Shown: positions 51,055 through 60,951, counted from the stretch's first letter. The stretch is 64,000 bases of DNA from Sideroxyarcus sp. (GCA_030651895.1 JAUSBR010000009.1:1-64000); one strand, 5' to 3'. A program made the numbers and translations. The notes: a model not told the origin generated them from the sequence alone.

Positions 51055-52393
51055 GAACCCGCTCGACCTCCACCCTGTTGCGTCCTTTTTTCTTTGCGCT
51101 GTACAAAGCCCGATCGGCACGGTCCAGCAAGGCAGACTCATCTTCCTCAGGGGCATACTCGGATAGCCCAAGGCTGATGGTAAGCCGGATGCCGTTCACC
51201 AGTTCCAGACGTTCGATGGAGGAACGCAGCCGGTTGCAGAATCCGACCGCCACCTCCGTAGGTGTATTGCTCAGCATTATGGCGAACTCCTCGCCCCCCC
51301 AACGCACTGCGGTATCCACCTTGCGGATCGATCTGTTTATCTCGGTACTGAGCAGCTTCAACACCGCATCGCCAACCAGATGTCCGTGCGTGTCGTTGAT
51401 CTGCTTGAAGAAATCGATATCCAGCATCACCAGCGAGAACGGCGCTGCACCATATCGCCTGACGCGCTCACGCTCTTCATCCATCCTTACTTGCAGCAGT
51501 CTCCGGTTGCCCAGCCCCGTCAGTACGTCGGTGACGGAAAGATGCTCCAGACTGCGCGCCTTCTCTTCAAGCATGTCCACCAGCTCATGCAGTTCCGACG
51601 AGTGGTTCTTCAGGATGTTGATCCATGCACCATATGCATAGCTGATGAGTTCGCTCTGCGATATGACCCCGACCAGTTGGCCGGTCTCGTCCACCACGAT
51701 CGCCCGCTTGATCCGATATTGCTTGAGCTGAAGCATGGCGTCGTTGACAGAAGCGAAACGCGGCGTGGTGATGACGGGGGTAGCCATGTATGACGACAAC
51801 GGCTTGCTCACATCATCCCCGGAAGAAATGATCCCGAACACATCCTTGGTAGTCACGATGCCGATGGGCCTGCCCTCGTCGACAACGATGATGGCATCCT
51901 CCGCCTTGCGGAAATGATGCATGACATCTTCGAGTATCCAGTCAGATGTGAACATGACCGGCTCGCTCCGGATGATCATGTCCCCGATCTTCTTCCTCTC
52001 CAGCAATATGGCAGGATCGATCGAAGACAGGATATCGGTGCGCGTCACGATCCCGACCAGATTTTGGTGGGGGTCCACCACGCCCAGATGGGAATCGCCA
52101 GTGCTCTCCAGATGCTCCAGCACCACCAGCAACTTCTCCTTCTCCGGAATGCAATTCAGTCGCCTGACCGGAAAGTCGGAGAGCACGGTATCGTAGGCGC
52201 CGCCGCCATGTACAAAATCCAGCAGATCTTCCACCGTGAAGATATGGCGCTCTCCGGCAATCTCAATGATGACACTGCTGACCTTGTTCCTGTCCATCAG
52301 CATGGCGGCATCCCGCACGCTGATACCCGGATCACAGCGCAGGATCGTCTTCTGGGCGATTGACCCGATGCTTGGGAAGGCGGCATGCTTCAT
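51038..52393 (-). CDS. CBS-domain diguanylate cyclase
   Basis: A 451-residue soluble protein with four CBS motifs forming two Bateman modules (~5-270), a coiled linker and a C-terminal GGDEF domain. The active site is GGEEF at 366-370 with the inhibitory RxxD site at R357-D360. CBS modules usually bind adenine nucleotides, suggesting energy-state control of c-di-GMP synthesis. The start ATG at 52393, just after GGAGGT, overlaps the LuxR-type gene stop as ATGA, so the regulator and cyclase are coupled. Confidence 0.93.
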   Translation of the reverse strand: MKHAAFPSIGSIAQKTILRCDPGISVRDAAMLMDRNKVSSVIIEIAGERHIFTVEDLLDFVHGGGAYDTVLSDFPVRRLNCIPEKEKLLVVLEHLESTGDSHLGVVDPHQNLVGIVTRTDILSSIDPAILLERKKIGDMIIRSEPVMFTSDWILEDVMHHFRKAEDAIIVVDEGRPIGIVTTKDVFGIISSGDDVSKPLSSYMATPVITTPRFASVNDAMLQLKQYRIKRAIVVDETGQLVGVISQSELISYAYGAWINILKNHSSELHELVDMLEEKARSLEHLSVTDVLTGLGNRRLLQVRMDEERERVRRYGAAPFSLVMLDIDFFKQINDTHGHLVGDAVLKLLSTEINRSIRKVDTAVRWGGEEFAIMLSNTPTEVAVGFCNRLRSSIERLELVNGIRLTISLGLSEYAPEEDESALLDRADRALYSAKKKGRNRVEVERVLKHSV

Positions 52394-53082
52394 ACCTCCT
52401 CCTTGTTCCTGTCCGCACGGACGGGTGAGACTTCCTCGATCTTGCGGGCGGCCTGCCTGTATCGTTCGTATCTGCGTACGAAATCCGCGATCGTGCCTGA
52501 TTGCGTCTTCTCCATCACTTTCGCACGATGCGCCTTGACTGTCTTCAGCGTGATGCCAAGCATCCCGGCAATCTCCAGATTGGCGCATCCCCTGCCGACC
52601 AATACGGCCACTTCGTGCTCCCGGTTCGTCAGTAGCGCGAACGTTCCTACCGCACTCCTGTCCTCGGACTCCTCGCTGACCTTGTTCGCATAACGGGTAA
52701 ACGCAGCTTCAATCTGGACTCGGATCGATTCCAGCGTGAAAGGCTTTCTCACGAATTCGCCCTGGAAGGAATTCATCAACTGCCCCGTGGAGGAATTCGC
52801 CGCAGGTGTGCCGACGCATATCTTGGGTATCGGGCGGATATGCTCACTCGCGTACCATTCAGCGTCCGGCGGCAACGACCTGACATCGATCACCAGGCAG
52901 AATGCGCCGGAAGCGACCGGGTCTCCCCCGGCCCGTGCGTTGAGCCACTTGGCAAGACTCCAGCAATCCGGAAAAGTCATTGCGGCAAAACCAGCCTGCC
53001 CGGCGATGCGCGCGATCCCTTTGAAGGTCGCGGCGTCCCCATCGATAACGACCACCACCCTTGCCAGCTCGGCATTCACCAC
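52390..53082 (-). CDS. Response regulator with LuxR-type DNA-binding domain
   Basis: A 230-residue FixJ/NarL-like protein. The N-terminal receiver is partly degenerate (acidic VVVIDGD, likely phospho-Asp in CLVIDVRSL, Lys in EFVRKPFT). The C-terminal LuxR helix-turn-helix is typical: LTNREHEVAVLVGRGCANLE, then LGITLKTVKAHRAKVMEK. No kinase is adjacent. It is the first gene of a pair with the CBS-GGDEF cyclase (4-base overlap), which it may control or serve. Confidence 0.88.
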   Translation of the reverse strand: MVNAELARVVVVIDGDAATFKGIARIAGQAGFAAMTFPDCWSLAKWLNARAGGDPVASGAFCLVIDVRSLPPDAEWYASEHIRPIPKICVGTPAANSSTGQLMNSFQGEFVRKPFTLESIRVQIEAAFTRYANKVSEESEDRSAVGTFALLTNREHEVAVLVGRGCANLEIAGMLGITLKTVKAHRAKVMEKTQSGTIADFVRRYERYRQAARKIEEVSPVRADRNKEEV

Positions 53083-53109
53083 TTCCCCTCCTCCACCTTC
53101 AGACTACGC

Positions 53110-53601
53110 TCACTTGGGTTCTTGGGCCTTCAGGTTTTTATTGTAGTTCACATACACATACACGGGGATACCAAGATCGCCGAGATGTTTGGAGATCAAC
53201 GGCCGGACTTCTTGCCATTCCAATCCGCCCACACCGCATGCCAGCTTGGGCAAAGCAATACTGGCAGCATTTTCTTTCTGGACGAAGTTCCGCAATGCAT
53301 GTAGCGCGTGGTTGACATCACTGACCGTGGCACGCCCGGGCTTTCTGCCATGATCGTAAGCTGGCGCTTGCGTAAACAAATGGGCCAGCACCCGCGTTTG
53401 CCCCAGCCTCCAGGCCATAAAGCTTCCAGGCTTGGGATGCATGGTCTGGCAAAAATGCCGGAAGGCCTTGTACATCTCGGGTAGTGATTCCCGTAATTGC
53501 AAGGCTAAACCCTGGTGGAAGTCATCATTCGGAGAGATGCCATGCGCGATGACATGCGCGTCACTGAGCAGGATATCTCCGGTCATTTCATGGATCATCA
53601 T
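53110..53601 (-). CDS. Stand-alone macro domain protein
   Basis: A 163-residue macro domain of the TARG1/ALC1-like branch. MTGDILLSDAHVIAHGISPN binds the adenosine side, and IALPKLACGVGGLEWQEV forms the ADP-ribose phosphate loop. Such proteins bind or remove ADP-ribose from nucleotides or modified proteins or DNA. No ADP-ribosyltransferase (for example DarT) is nearby, so the substrate is unknown. It stands 27 bases upstream of the LuxR-type gene on the same strand. Confidence 0.85.
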   Translation of the reverse strand: MMIHEMTGDILLSDAHVIAHGISPNDDFHQGLALQLRESLPEMYKAFRHFCQTMHPKPGSFMAWRLGQTRVLAHLFTQAPAYDHGRKPGRATVSDVNHALHALRNFVQKENAASIALPKLACGVGGLEWQEVRPLISKHLGDLGIPVYVYVNYNKNLKAQEPK

Positions 53602-53887
53602 TCACTCCTAAGTCATGGTATGGATGTTGCCATTCACGCCAGGAACTTGTGCACGCCGGCGATTCCTTTTCCGGACTCCCGCAAGACATCGAAACGGGGC
53701 CTCCGGCGCTGTGGCAGCGCCGATTTCAGAATTTGGGAATGCTAGCTAAATAACCCAGGTCGGGATATTGGACCAAAGCCCAATACGCCCTCTTTGACTC
53801 CCTGAAAATCGGGGAAATACATGTGCCGGAAAAAAGACCCTGCTGGAAAGAAGTAGTGCCGGCTCAAGTGGCGGACAGCTGGGCGGA

Positions 53888-54856
53888 TCACGACTTGCCG
53901 TAGGTCCCCACCACCACACGGTCGCGCCCTGCTTCCTTGGCCTCATACAAAGCATGGTCGGCGGCCCGCAACAGCACCTCCAGCGCTACACCTTTCCCGG
54001 GCTGAACCGAAGCGACACCGCAACTGATCGTGACATGGCGGTTCGCCGTGGCATGCGGGATACCCAGATCGGCCACATGCTGGCGCACGTTCTCCGCCAC
54101 CCAACGCGCACCGTCGGCATCGGTCTCACCCAGCACCAGCACGAACTCCTCGCCACCATAGCGTGCAGCCAAGTCGGAGGCGCGCGGCGCAGCACGCGCC
54201 ACCTGTCCGGCCACCGCACGCAGACAATCGTCACCAGCCTGATGCCCGAACTGGTCGTTGTATAACTTGAAGCTGTCGATGTCTATCATCACCAGCGCCA
54301 TGGGCTTATTCATCCGCTCGCAACGGCGCCATTCGCGCAACGACAACTCGTCGAACATGCGGCGGTTGGAGATACCGGTGAGCCCGTCGGTGGTCGACAG
54401 GCGCTGCAGCTCCTTGTTGGCGGCATTCAACTGGTGCGAGACGTCAACCAGATCGCGCTGCATCTCGACCAGCCGGCGCATGGCGCGCACCTTGGCATGC
54501 AGCACCACTTCGCTGACCGGCTTCATCAGATAATCGTCGCCGCCGACCTCGATGCCACGCGCGAGATCGTCGTCCTTGGTCATACTGGTGAGGAAGATGA
54601 TGGCGGTCCAGTCGTCCTTCTGTTCGCTCGCTCGGATCTGTTTGGCGATGTCGAAACCGTCGATGTCGGGCAACTGCGCATCCAGCAGAATGATGTCCGG
54701 CTTTTCCTTGCGGTACTGGGCGATGGCGTCCTGCCCCGTCTCGGCGGTCAGCGGCTGAGTGATCCCCATGCGTTCGAGGAAATTGCACAGCACCTTGAGG
54801 GTGACCTTGCTGTCCTCAACCACCAGCACTTTGAGTGCCTCTGTCCTTTTTTTCAT
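53888..54856 (-). CDS. Receiver-GGDEF response regulator (PleD-like)
   Basis: A 322-residue diguanylate cyclase regulated by phosphorylation. The receiver has D15, the phospho-acceptor D59 (IILLDAQLPDIDG) and K112 (YLMKPVS). It is followed by a short helical linker and a GGDEF domain with GGEEF at 234-238 and an inhibitory site at R225-D228. Its kinase is not adjacent. The 286-base gap downstream (53602-53887) to the macro gene holds no recognised feature. It follows the large Cache-PAS-GGDEF gene on the same strand, 154 bases apart. Confidence 0.95.
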   Translation of the reverse strand: MKKRTEALKVLVVEDSKVTLKVLCNFLERMGITQPLTAETGQDAIAQYRKEKPDIILLDAQLPDIDGFDIAKQIRASEQKDDWTAIIFLTSMTKDDDLARGIEVGGDDYLMKPVSEVVLHAKVRAMRRLVEMQRDLVDVSHQLNAANKELQRLSTTDGLTGISNRRMFDELSLREWRRCERMNKPMALVMIDIDSFKLYNDQFGHQAGDDCLRAVAGQVARAAPRASDLAARYGGEEFVLVLGETDADGARWVAENVRQHVADLGIPHATANRHVTISCGVASVQPGKGVALEVLLRAADHALYEAKEAGRDRVVVGTYGKS

Positions 54857-55010
54857 GTCCGGGCTTTTTGGGATTTTGGGCTATTATAAATCCTAACGCC
54901 GCAGCGCAGTCACAACATATCAAGCAGCACGGTCTGTTGCTCAAGTTCAGCTTGCGATCACGCTCGGGGAAGACGTTCTTGCACCGCTGCCGAAAGCGGA
55001 ATTCTCCGAA

Positions 55011-57887
55011 CTACTGCGTGCCACCGAGCAGTTTTCCGGCCATCGATTCCCAGTAGCGCTGCAGATCAGGATCGTGATAGCGCACTGCGTTGCGCCCCGC
55101 GCTCTTGGCCTGATACATCGCCAGATCGGCATACTTCAGCAGATCCTCCATCGATTCGGTATTGCCCTGAAACAGGCTGATGCCGATGCTGGGCGAGCTG
55201 TCGTGTTCGCACTCTTTCAATTGATAGGGCAGTGCCAGCGCCTCGCGTATCTTCTCCGCCACCAATCCGGCCTTGAGCGACGCATCCTCGCGCTCGCTGC
55301 TGATGTTCTCCAGCAACACGACGAACTCGTCGCCGCCCAGCCGCGCCACGGTATCGATCTCGCGCACGCAGGACTTGATGCGCTGCGCCACCTCGACCAG
55401 CAGCAGGTCGCCGTAATCGTGCCCCCGGGTGTCGTTCAGTTGTTTGAAATTGTCCAGATCGATGAACAGGATCGCGCCGTGGTCGCCGTAACGGGCTGAC
55501 GATGCCAGCGCCGCCTGGAAGCGCTCGAGGAACAAGCGGCGGTTGGGCAGTCTGGTCAGGGCATCGTAGAACGCCAGGCTGCGTATCTCTTCCTCTTCCT
55601 GCTTGCGCACGGTGATGTCGCTGAAGATGGCCACATACTGCACGGTCTTGCCGTGTTCGTTCTTCACGGCAGTGATCGCCATCCATTTCGGATAGATCTC
55701 GCCGTTCTTGCGCCGGTCCCATATCTCCCCGGCCCACGCGCCGGTCTCATTCAGTTGCCGCCACATCGCCGCATAGAACGACTTGTCGTGACGGCCGGAG
55801 CGCATCATGCCCGGATTATTGCCGAGTACCTCGTCGGCGGAATAACCGGTGATCTCGGTGAATGCGCGGTTGACACGGATGATGTTGATCCGCGCATCGG
55901 TGATGAGGATGGCGTCATGCGTCTCGAAAGTGGCCGCGGCGATGCGCAACTCTTCCTCGGCACGCTTGCGCGCCGAGATATCGCGCACGAACGCGACGAA
56001 CTGCTGGGACTCGTTCATGAAGGTGGTGGACACCTCAACATCGATCACATGACCGTGCTTGTGGCGATGGCGCGTCTCGAACACATCGTATCCCACGGCG
56101 ATGATCTTGGTGATATGCACCAGCACCTCCTCGCGCGATTGCTCCCGCGCTTCCAACTGACTGATGTGCATGCCTTTCAATTCTTCGACCGAATAGCCTG
56201 ACAGCTCCGCGTAAGCCTCGTTCGCCTCCTGCAGATTGCCCTCCGCATCAGTCAGCCAGTAGCCGTCATGCGCCGTCTCGATCACCACTTTGTGCCTGCT
56301 CATCACCGCCTCGGCCCGGCGTTGCTCGGTGATGTCGCGCCCCAGACCGATCACGAGCGGTGTCTCTCCGCGCACGACGAAACGGCCGGTGAAGTGATAC
56401 GGTGTCGCCGTACCGTCCCTGGACAGCAGTATCGCCTCTACCGAGGCACTACCCAGCTCCAGCGCTTGCTGGATGGCGTTCTCGATCTTGACCTTGTTCT
56501 CGCCCTTGAAGAATTCCAGCGCAGAACGGTTGGCCAGCTCTTCCGGGGCGCACTGCAGCACCTGCTCCAGGTTGCGATTCCACATCTGGAAGCGCCCCTG
56601 TGTGTCGAGCATGTAAAAAACGCCGGGCAGCGATTCGATCAGCTCCTTGCGGAACGCGCTCTCGCGCTCGATCTGGTCGCCGCTAAGCAACTTGTCGAGC
56701 ATGATGTTCAAGGCTTCCGCCAACTCACCGACCTCGCCGCCGCCTTTTTTCGGCAGGCGGATATTGCGATTCCCGGCGGCGATCTCCATCGCGGCTGCGG
56801 TGATGCGCTTGAGCGGGGCAAAGGTGTAACGCAGCATCAGCATGAACAGCAGACTCACCGCCAGCATCACGAACACCGCCTGCACGATGTTCGGCAAGGG
56901 AATGCCGGTCACCTGGCGCGAGACCAGCCGTTCGGGGACGTGATAGGCCAGCAACAGGAAACGCGAGGGATCGCTGGCGTCGAAGAACACCCGCTCCGCC
57001 GCCAGATAGCCGGAGTTCGCGCTGTCCACCGCATGGAAGGAGAGTTTGTTCAGCTTCGACTGCGATTCGAACATCGGTTCGAGCGAGGGAAAATCGTCGG
57101 TGATCTTTCTACTGCTGCCCAGCTCGAACTCGAACGCGCGCTGCGCTTCCGGATGATGCAGATAATGCCCGTACTGGTCGGCGATGAGCGCCTGCACCCC
57201 GGGAGGCAAACCGGTCGACGACAGATCGAACAGCGGGCCCAGGTCCTTGTTGATCACCACCATGCCGAACACGCGACCGCTCGCGTCGAACACCGTCGTC
57301 ACCGCGCGCAGGGTGGGACGATGCGGCACTTCGATCTTGCCATGCTCCTTGTTGAGATCGAATTCGGACAGTTGCACGCGCCCGGCGGTCAGCATCAGTC
57401 CGTCTCTGAAATATTCCTGGTCGCCTTTGGCTTGCAGGGAATCATGCGGAACCGCTTCGACGCGACCGTCGCGCCGCTCCACCCGCACCAGCTCCATACC
57501 CTCGCCTGCCGCGCCGATGTAGCGCACCTGATAGTAGTCGGGGTGCGCGCGCAGGAAGGCGGCGAAGATCTCCTGCAGGCGCGCTTCCCATGTGGCATAG
57601 CTGTTCTTGTCGCGCGGATCGAGGCCGTAATTGGCGCTGGCGCGGATGAGGCCCGTGATGGGAGGTGTGTTGGCGAGGAACACCACATCCTGCCGCAACA
57701 CCTCGATGGATTGTCCCAAACGCACCTTTTCAACATGCAACGCTGTCTCCAGGTCGGCATTGCGATCGCTCAGAAAGTTCTGGTGCAACTGGTCGTTCTC
57801 TTTGCCTATCCACAGCAAACCGCCCCCCAGCACCAGCAGCAATGCCGCCAGCGTGATGCGCGTGGAGAGTCCGATGCCGAGTCTCAC
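55011..57887 (-). CDS. Large Cache-HAMP-PAS-PAS-PAS-GGDEF diguanylate cyclase
   Basis: A ~958-residue membrane cyclase. Membrane helix 1 (LAALLLVLGGGLLW), a ~300-residue periplasmic double-Cache domain, helix 2 (IVQAVFVMLAVSLLFMLML), a HAMP linker, three PAS/PAC domains and a GGDEF domain follow in order. The active site is GGDEF at 851-855 and the RxxD site is present (REID). The GTG at 57887, behind CAAAGGATGAACCC, overlaps the udg stop as GTGA and is preferred to an ATG at 57926. It may be the last gene of the long ispD-to-udg operon. Signal unknown. Confidence 0.93.
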   Translation of the reverse strand: MRLGIGLSTRITLAALLLVLGGGLLWIGKENDQLHQNFLSDRNADLETALHVEKVRLGQSIEVLRQDVVFLANTPPITGLIRASANYGLDPRDKNSYATWEARLQEIFAAFLRAHPDYYQVRYIGAAGEGMELVRVERRDGRVEAVPHDSLQAKGDQEYFRDGLMLTAGRVQLSEFDLNKEHGKIEVPHRPTLRAVTTVFDASGRVFGMVVINKDLGPLFDLSSTGLPPGVQALIADQYGHYLHHPEAQRAFEFELGSSRKITDDFPSLEPMFESQSKLNKLSFHAVDSANSGYLAAERVFFDASDPSRFLLLAYHVPERLVSRQVTGIPLPNIVQAVFVMLAVSLLFMLMLRYTFAPLKRITAAAMEIAAGNRNIRLPKKGGGEVGELAEALNIMLDKLLSGDQIERESAFRKELIESLPGVFYMLDTQGRFQMWNRNLEQVLQCAPEELANRSALEFFKGENKVKIENAIQQALELGSASVEAILLSRDGTATPYHFTGRFVVRGETPLVIGLGRDITEQRRAEAVMSRHKVVIETAHDGYWLTDAEGNLQEANEAYAELSGYSVEELKGMHISQLEAREQSREEVLVHITKIIAVGYDVFETRHRHKHGHVIDVEVSTTFMNESQQFVAFVRDISARKRAEEELRIAAATFETHDAILITDARINIIRVNRAFTEITGYSADEVLGNNPGMMRSGRHDKSFYAAMWRQLNETGAWAGEIWDRRKNGEIYPKWMAITAVKNEHGKTVQYVAIFSDITVRKQEEEEIRSLAFYDALTRLPNRRLFLERFQAALASSARYGDHGAILFIDLDNFKQLNDTRGHDYGDLLLVEVAQRIKSCVREIDTVARLGGDEFVVLLENISSEREDASLKAGLVAEKIREALALPYQLKECEHDSSPSIGISLFQGNTESMEDLLKYADLAMYQAKSAGRNAVRYHDPDLQRYWESMAGKLLGGTQ

Positions 57888-58627
57888 GGGTTCATCCTTT
57901 GTACGGCGAAACACAGGTCCTGCCACGCTTTGGCTTTTTCGGCCGGACTGCGCAGCAGGTAGGCGGGGTGATAGGTAACGATCAGAGGCACGCCCCGATA
58001 TTCATGCACCGTGCCGCGCAGGGAACCCAGCGTGGCGTCGCGCCCCAGCAGTGAAGTCGCGGCTGTCTTGCCCAGCGCGACGATGAGCTTGGGTTTGATC
58101 AGCGCGATCTGCTGCTGCAGATAGGGCAGGCAGGTGGCGATCTCGTCCGGCTCGGGGTTGCGGTTGTCGGGTGGACGGCATTTGACGATGTTGGCGATGT
58201 AGACGTTGGCACCGCGCTTGAGTTTGATCGCGGCCAGCATGTTGTCGAGCAACTTGCCTGCCTGACCGACAAAGGGTTCGCCCTGCGCATCCTCGTCCGC
58301 ACCGGGACCTTCGCCCACGAATAGCCAGTCGGCGTTCTCGTCGCCGACGCCGAACACCGTCTGCGTGCAGCCCGCACGAAGTTTGCAGGCGGCGCAATCG
58401 CGCACTTGCTGTTTGAGGGCGGGCCAGTCAGTCGCGACGGCTGCCTGCTCCGTCCGAGCTGCCGGAGCGACCACTACCGGCGCAACCGGAAGCGATTCGG
58501 CGACTGGCACTTCCCTTGCCGCAACGACAGGCGCAGCCTCATGTTCCGCCGCCACGGACGCGTCGCGCCGTACCCAGAGCGGGTACAGATTCAACTCGCG
58601 CAATACGTTTTCGTCTCTTATATTCAA
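57884..58627 (-). CDS. udg: Uracil-DNA glycosylase, family 4 type
   Basis: A 247-residue 4Fe-4S uracil-DNA glycosylase removing uracil from DNA. Cluster cysteines are visible as CAACKLRAGC plus later CRPP and ATCLPYL. GEGPGADEDAQGEPFVGQAG, GKTAATSLLGRDA and TYHPAYLLR are the active-site motifs. An Ala/Val-rich linker (~25-65) separates a short N-terminal segment common in betaproteobacteria. It overlaps rimI upstream and the diguanylate cyclase downstream by four bases each. Confidence 0.95.
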   Translation of the reverse strand: MNIRDENVLRELNLYPLWVRRDASVAAEHEAAPVVAAREVPVAESLPVAPVVVAPAARTEQAAVATDWPALKQQVRDCAACKLRAGCTQTVFGVGDENADWLFVGEGPGADEDAQGEPFVGQAGKLLDNMLAAIKLKRGANVYIANIVKCRPPDNRNPEPDEIATCLPYLQQQIALIKPKLIVALGKTAATSLLGRDATLGSLRGTVHEYRGVPLIVTYHPAYLLRSPAEKAKAWQDLCFAVQRMNP

Positions 58628-59061
58628 AGGTCCCGCCCCATCAGGATCGCATCCTCGCGACCATTCTCTGCCGGATAATAATCACGGCGCAATCCGATAT
58701 CTGAAAAACCCGCCTTGCGGTATAGCGCGATCGCCGCCGCATTGGAGGCTCGCACCTCCAGCACCATGCGCTGCATGTTCTGGCGCCGCGCCAGCGCCAT
58801 CATCTCTTCCAGCAACTTGCGTCCCCGGCCATGCCGCTGTTGCCCAGCTGCGATGGCGATATCGAGCAGCTCCGCCTCGTCCACCGCCAACATCAGCACG
58901 GCATAGCCCAGCATCCGGCCTTCGTTCTCGTACACCTTGCAGACATACTTGCTGCGCAGGGCATCGCTGAAATTCCCCGCCGTCCACGGATGTGCATGTA
59001 CCTCGCGTTCGATGCGCAACACGGCATCCAGATCCGCCTCGCTCATGTCGCGCAATATCAT
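58624..59061 (-). CDS. rimI: Ribosomal protein S18 alanine N-acetyltransferase
   Basis: A 145-residue GNAT acetyltransferase of the RimI type, acetylating the N-terminal Ala of S18. The acetyl-CoA loop is QQRHGRGRKLLEE, preceded by LLDIAIA, and ALYRKAGFSDIGLRRDYYP is the typical C-terminal part. It overlaps tsaB and udg by four bases each, and its position beside tsaB is typical. Confidence 0.93.
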   Translation of the reverse strand: MILRDMSEADLDAVLRIEREVHAHPWTAGNFSDALRSKYVCKVYENEGRMLGYAVLMLAVDEAELLDIAIAAGQQRHGRGRKLLEEMMALARRQNMQRMVLEVRASNAAAIALYRKAGFSDIGLRRDYYPAENGREDAILMGRDL

Positions 59062-59735
59062 GCGTTCCGCTCACTGGTCTTCAGCGCCACCTTGTCGCGC
59101 AGATAAAGCGGCAAGGCCAGCGCCGCATCCACGGCATTACCTCTGGCAAATTCACCCGCTGCAAGCCGGACGACAGAACTGGCTTGCGGCACGGCTTGCG
59201 CATCCATTCCGCACAGCGACTTGCCGTAACGCGCCTGCAATGCCTCACCGGCAACCGAGAAACCGCTGCCGACACCGAACCAGCCGTCCCCTGCCAGCGC
59301 AGGCGCGACGTCCGCCTTGCACAGACAAGGTGCTATCGCTTCCGTCCACTCGCCGTTGCGTCTCTCGTAAGCCGCCAGATACAGCTCGCCCATGCGCGCA
59401 TCCAGCGCGGCGATGATCTTATCTTTGCCGGAAGCCCCGGCCAGTGCTTGCAGCGTGCATACGCCCACCACACCGACATCGGCACCGAGTGCCAGACCTT
59501 GAGCCACCCCGCAGGCGATGCGCACCCCGGTGAAAGAACCGGGCCCCTTGCCGTAGGCGATGCCATCGACCTGTTTGACTTTGATACCCGCATCTTTCAG
59601 CAACGCATCCAGCATCGCCATCAATACTTCGGAATGTTTCTGTCCGACCAACTCGCAACGCTCGCTCACCTTACCGTCCTGCCACAGGGCGACAGAACAA
59701 TATTCGGTGGAAGTCTCGACAGCGAGTATCTTCAT
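59058..59735 (-). CDS. tsaB: tRNA threonylcarbamoyladenosine biosynthesis protein TsaB
   Basis: A 225-residue ASKHA-fold partner of TsaD in t6A37 tRNA modification. The N-terminal [37 protein letters not shown] and ALDARMGELYLAAYE are characteristic. The start codon overlaps the ispF stop by one base and the stop overlaps rimI by four. Confidence 0.95.
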   Translation of the reverse strand: MKILAVETSTEYCSVALWQDGKVSERCELVGQKHSEVLMAMLDALLKDAGIKVKQVDGIAYGKGPGSFTGVRIACGVAQGLALGADVGVVGVCTLQALAGASGKDKIIAALDARMGELYLAAYERRNGEWTEAIAPCLCKADVAPALAGDGWFGVGSGFSVAGEALQARYGKSLCGMDAQAVPQASSVVRLAAGEFARGNAVDAALALPLYLRDKVALKTSERNA

Positions 59736-60205
59736 CAGACCAGCAGCAACGCCACCGCCTGCGCGCCGATGCCTTCGCCGCGTCCGGTGTAGCCAAGATG
59801 TTCGGTGGTGGTCGCCTTCACGTTCACCGCAGTCTGCTCAATGCCCAGATCGGCGGCGATGTTGGCGACCATCTGGGGGATGTGCGGTGCCATCCTTGGC
59901 GCTTGCGCGATAATGGTGGCATCCACGTTACCGACACGGAACCCGGATTCCCTGATCTTGCCCGCCACCACGCGCAGCAGCAGACGGCTGTCGATGTCCT
60001 TGTATTTCGCATCGGTGTCGGAGAAATGCTTGCCGATATCGCCCAGCGCCGCGGCACCCAGTATCGCGTCGCAAATGGCATGCAGCAAGACGTCGGCATC
60101 GGAGTGGCCGAGCAGGCCTTTTTCGTGCGGGATATCCACGCCGCCGATGATGAGCTTGCGGCCCGCGACCAACTGGTGAACGTCGAAACCTTGGCCAATC
60201 CTCAT
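59735..60205 (-). CDS. ispF: 2-C-methyl-D-erythritol 2,4-cyclodiphosphate synthase
   Basis: A 156-residue MEP-pathway enzyme. Metal ligands are in [12 protein letters not shown], and [20 protein letters not shown], then [20 protein letters not shown] are diagnostic. The start at 60205 has AAGGA about eight bases upstream; an ATG at 60211 overlapping the ispD stop would add two residues. It follows ispD directly. Confidence 0.97.
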   Translation of the reverse strand: MRIGQGFDVHQLVAGRKLIIGGVDIPHEKGLLGHSDADVLLHAICDAILGAAALGDIGKHFSDTDAKYKDIDSRLLLRVVAGKIRESGFRVGNVDATIIAQAPRMAPHIPQMVANIAADLGIEQTAVNVKATTTEHLGYTGRGEGIGAQAVALLLV

Positions 60206-60207
60206 TT

Positions 60208-60882
60208 TCATTCCTTCAGTAGTAATTCTGCCAACTCGATGTCCTGCGGATAAGTGACCTTGAAATTGCTGCTGTCGCTGCCCACCAGTTTCGGTTGCAG
60301 CCCCATCGCTTCGATGGCCGAAGCTTCGTCGGTGACGGTGTTGCAGCGCACCAGCGCTTCCGCCAACAGACCGGCGCGGAACATCTGCGGCGTCTGCGCC
60401 TGCCACAGCCCTTCGCGCGGCTCGGTGTGGGCGATGCGCTGCTGCGAGTCGGCACGCTTGAGCGTATCCGCCACCGGCACGGCGAGGATGCCGCCGACCG
60501 CATCGTTGCGCAGTTCGGCGATCATGCGCGACAACAGGTGCTGGGTCAGGCAGGGCCGCGCCGCATCGTGCACCAGCACCCAATCGTCCGCTTCCAACCC
60601 GGATACCAACAGTCCGTTGGCCACGCTCTCGGCGCGGGTCGCGCCGCCGCAATACAGCGGTGCCAGCTTGCCCTCGCAATGTGACCAGTCGTAGCGCGCG
60701 AAATACTCGTCGCCCGGAGCAAGCACGACGAACACGGTCTTGATATTTGAATTGGCGCACAAAGTGGAAAGCGCGTGCCAGATCATGGGCCGTCCGGCCA
60801 GATCGAGATATTGCTTGGGCAATTCGTTGCCCATGCGGGCGCCGAAACCGGCAGCGGGGACTAAAGCGTGGAATTCGGACAT
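60208..60882 (-). CDS. ispD: 2-C-methyl-D-erythritol 4-phosphate cytidylyltransferase
   Basis: A 224-residue enzyme activating MEP with [23 protein letters not shown] is the nucleotide-binding loop, with [11 protein letters not shown] and [11 protein letters not shown] further on. It opens the ispD-ispF-tsaB-rimI-udg chain and is divergent from mfd with a 69-base shared promoter region. Confidence 0.97.
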   Translation of the reverse strand: MSEFHALVPAAGFGARMGNELPKQYLDLAGRPMIWHALSTLCANSNIKTVFVVLAPGDEYFARYDWSHCEGKLAPLYCGGATRAESVANGLLVSGLEADDWVLVHDAARPCLTQHLLSRMIAELRNDAVGGILAVPVADTLKRADSQQRIAHTEPREGLWQAQTPQMFRAGLLAEALVRCNTVTDEASAIEAMGLQPKLVGSDSSNFKVTYPQDIELAELLLKE

Positions 60883-60951
60883 GGTCGAATTGTAAAACAG
60901 GAGGACGGGCTGCGTGGCTTATAATGTGCACCTTTGCACCGACAGTCCCCC

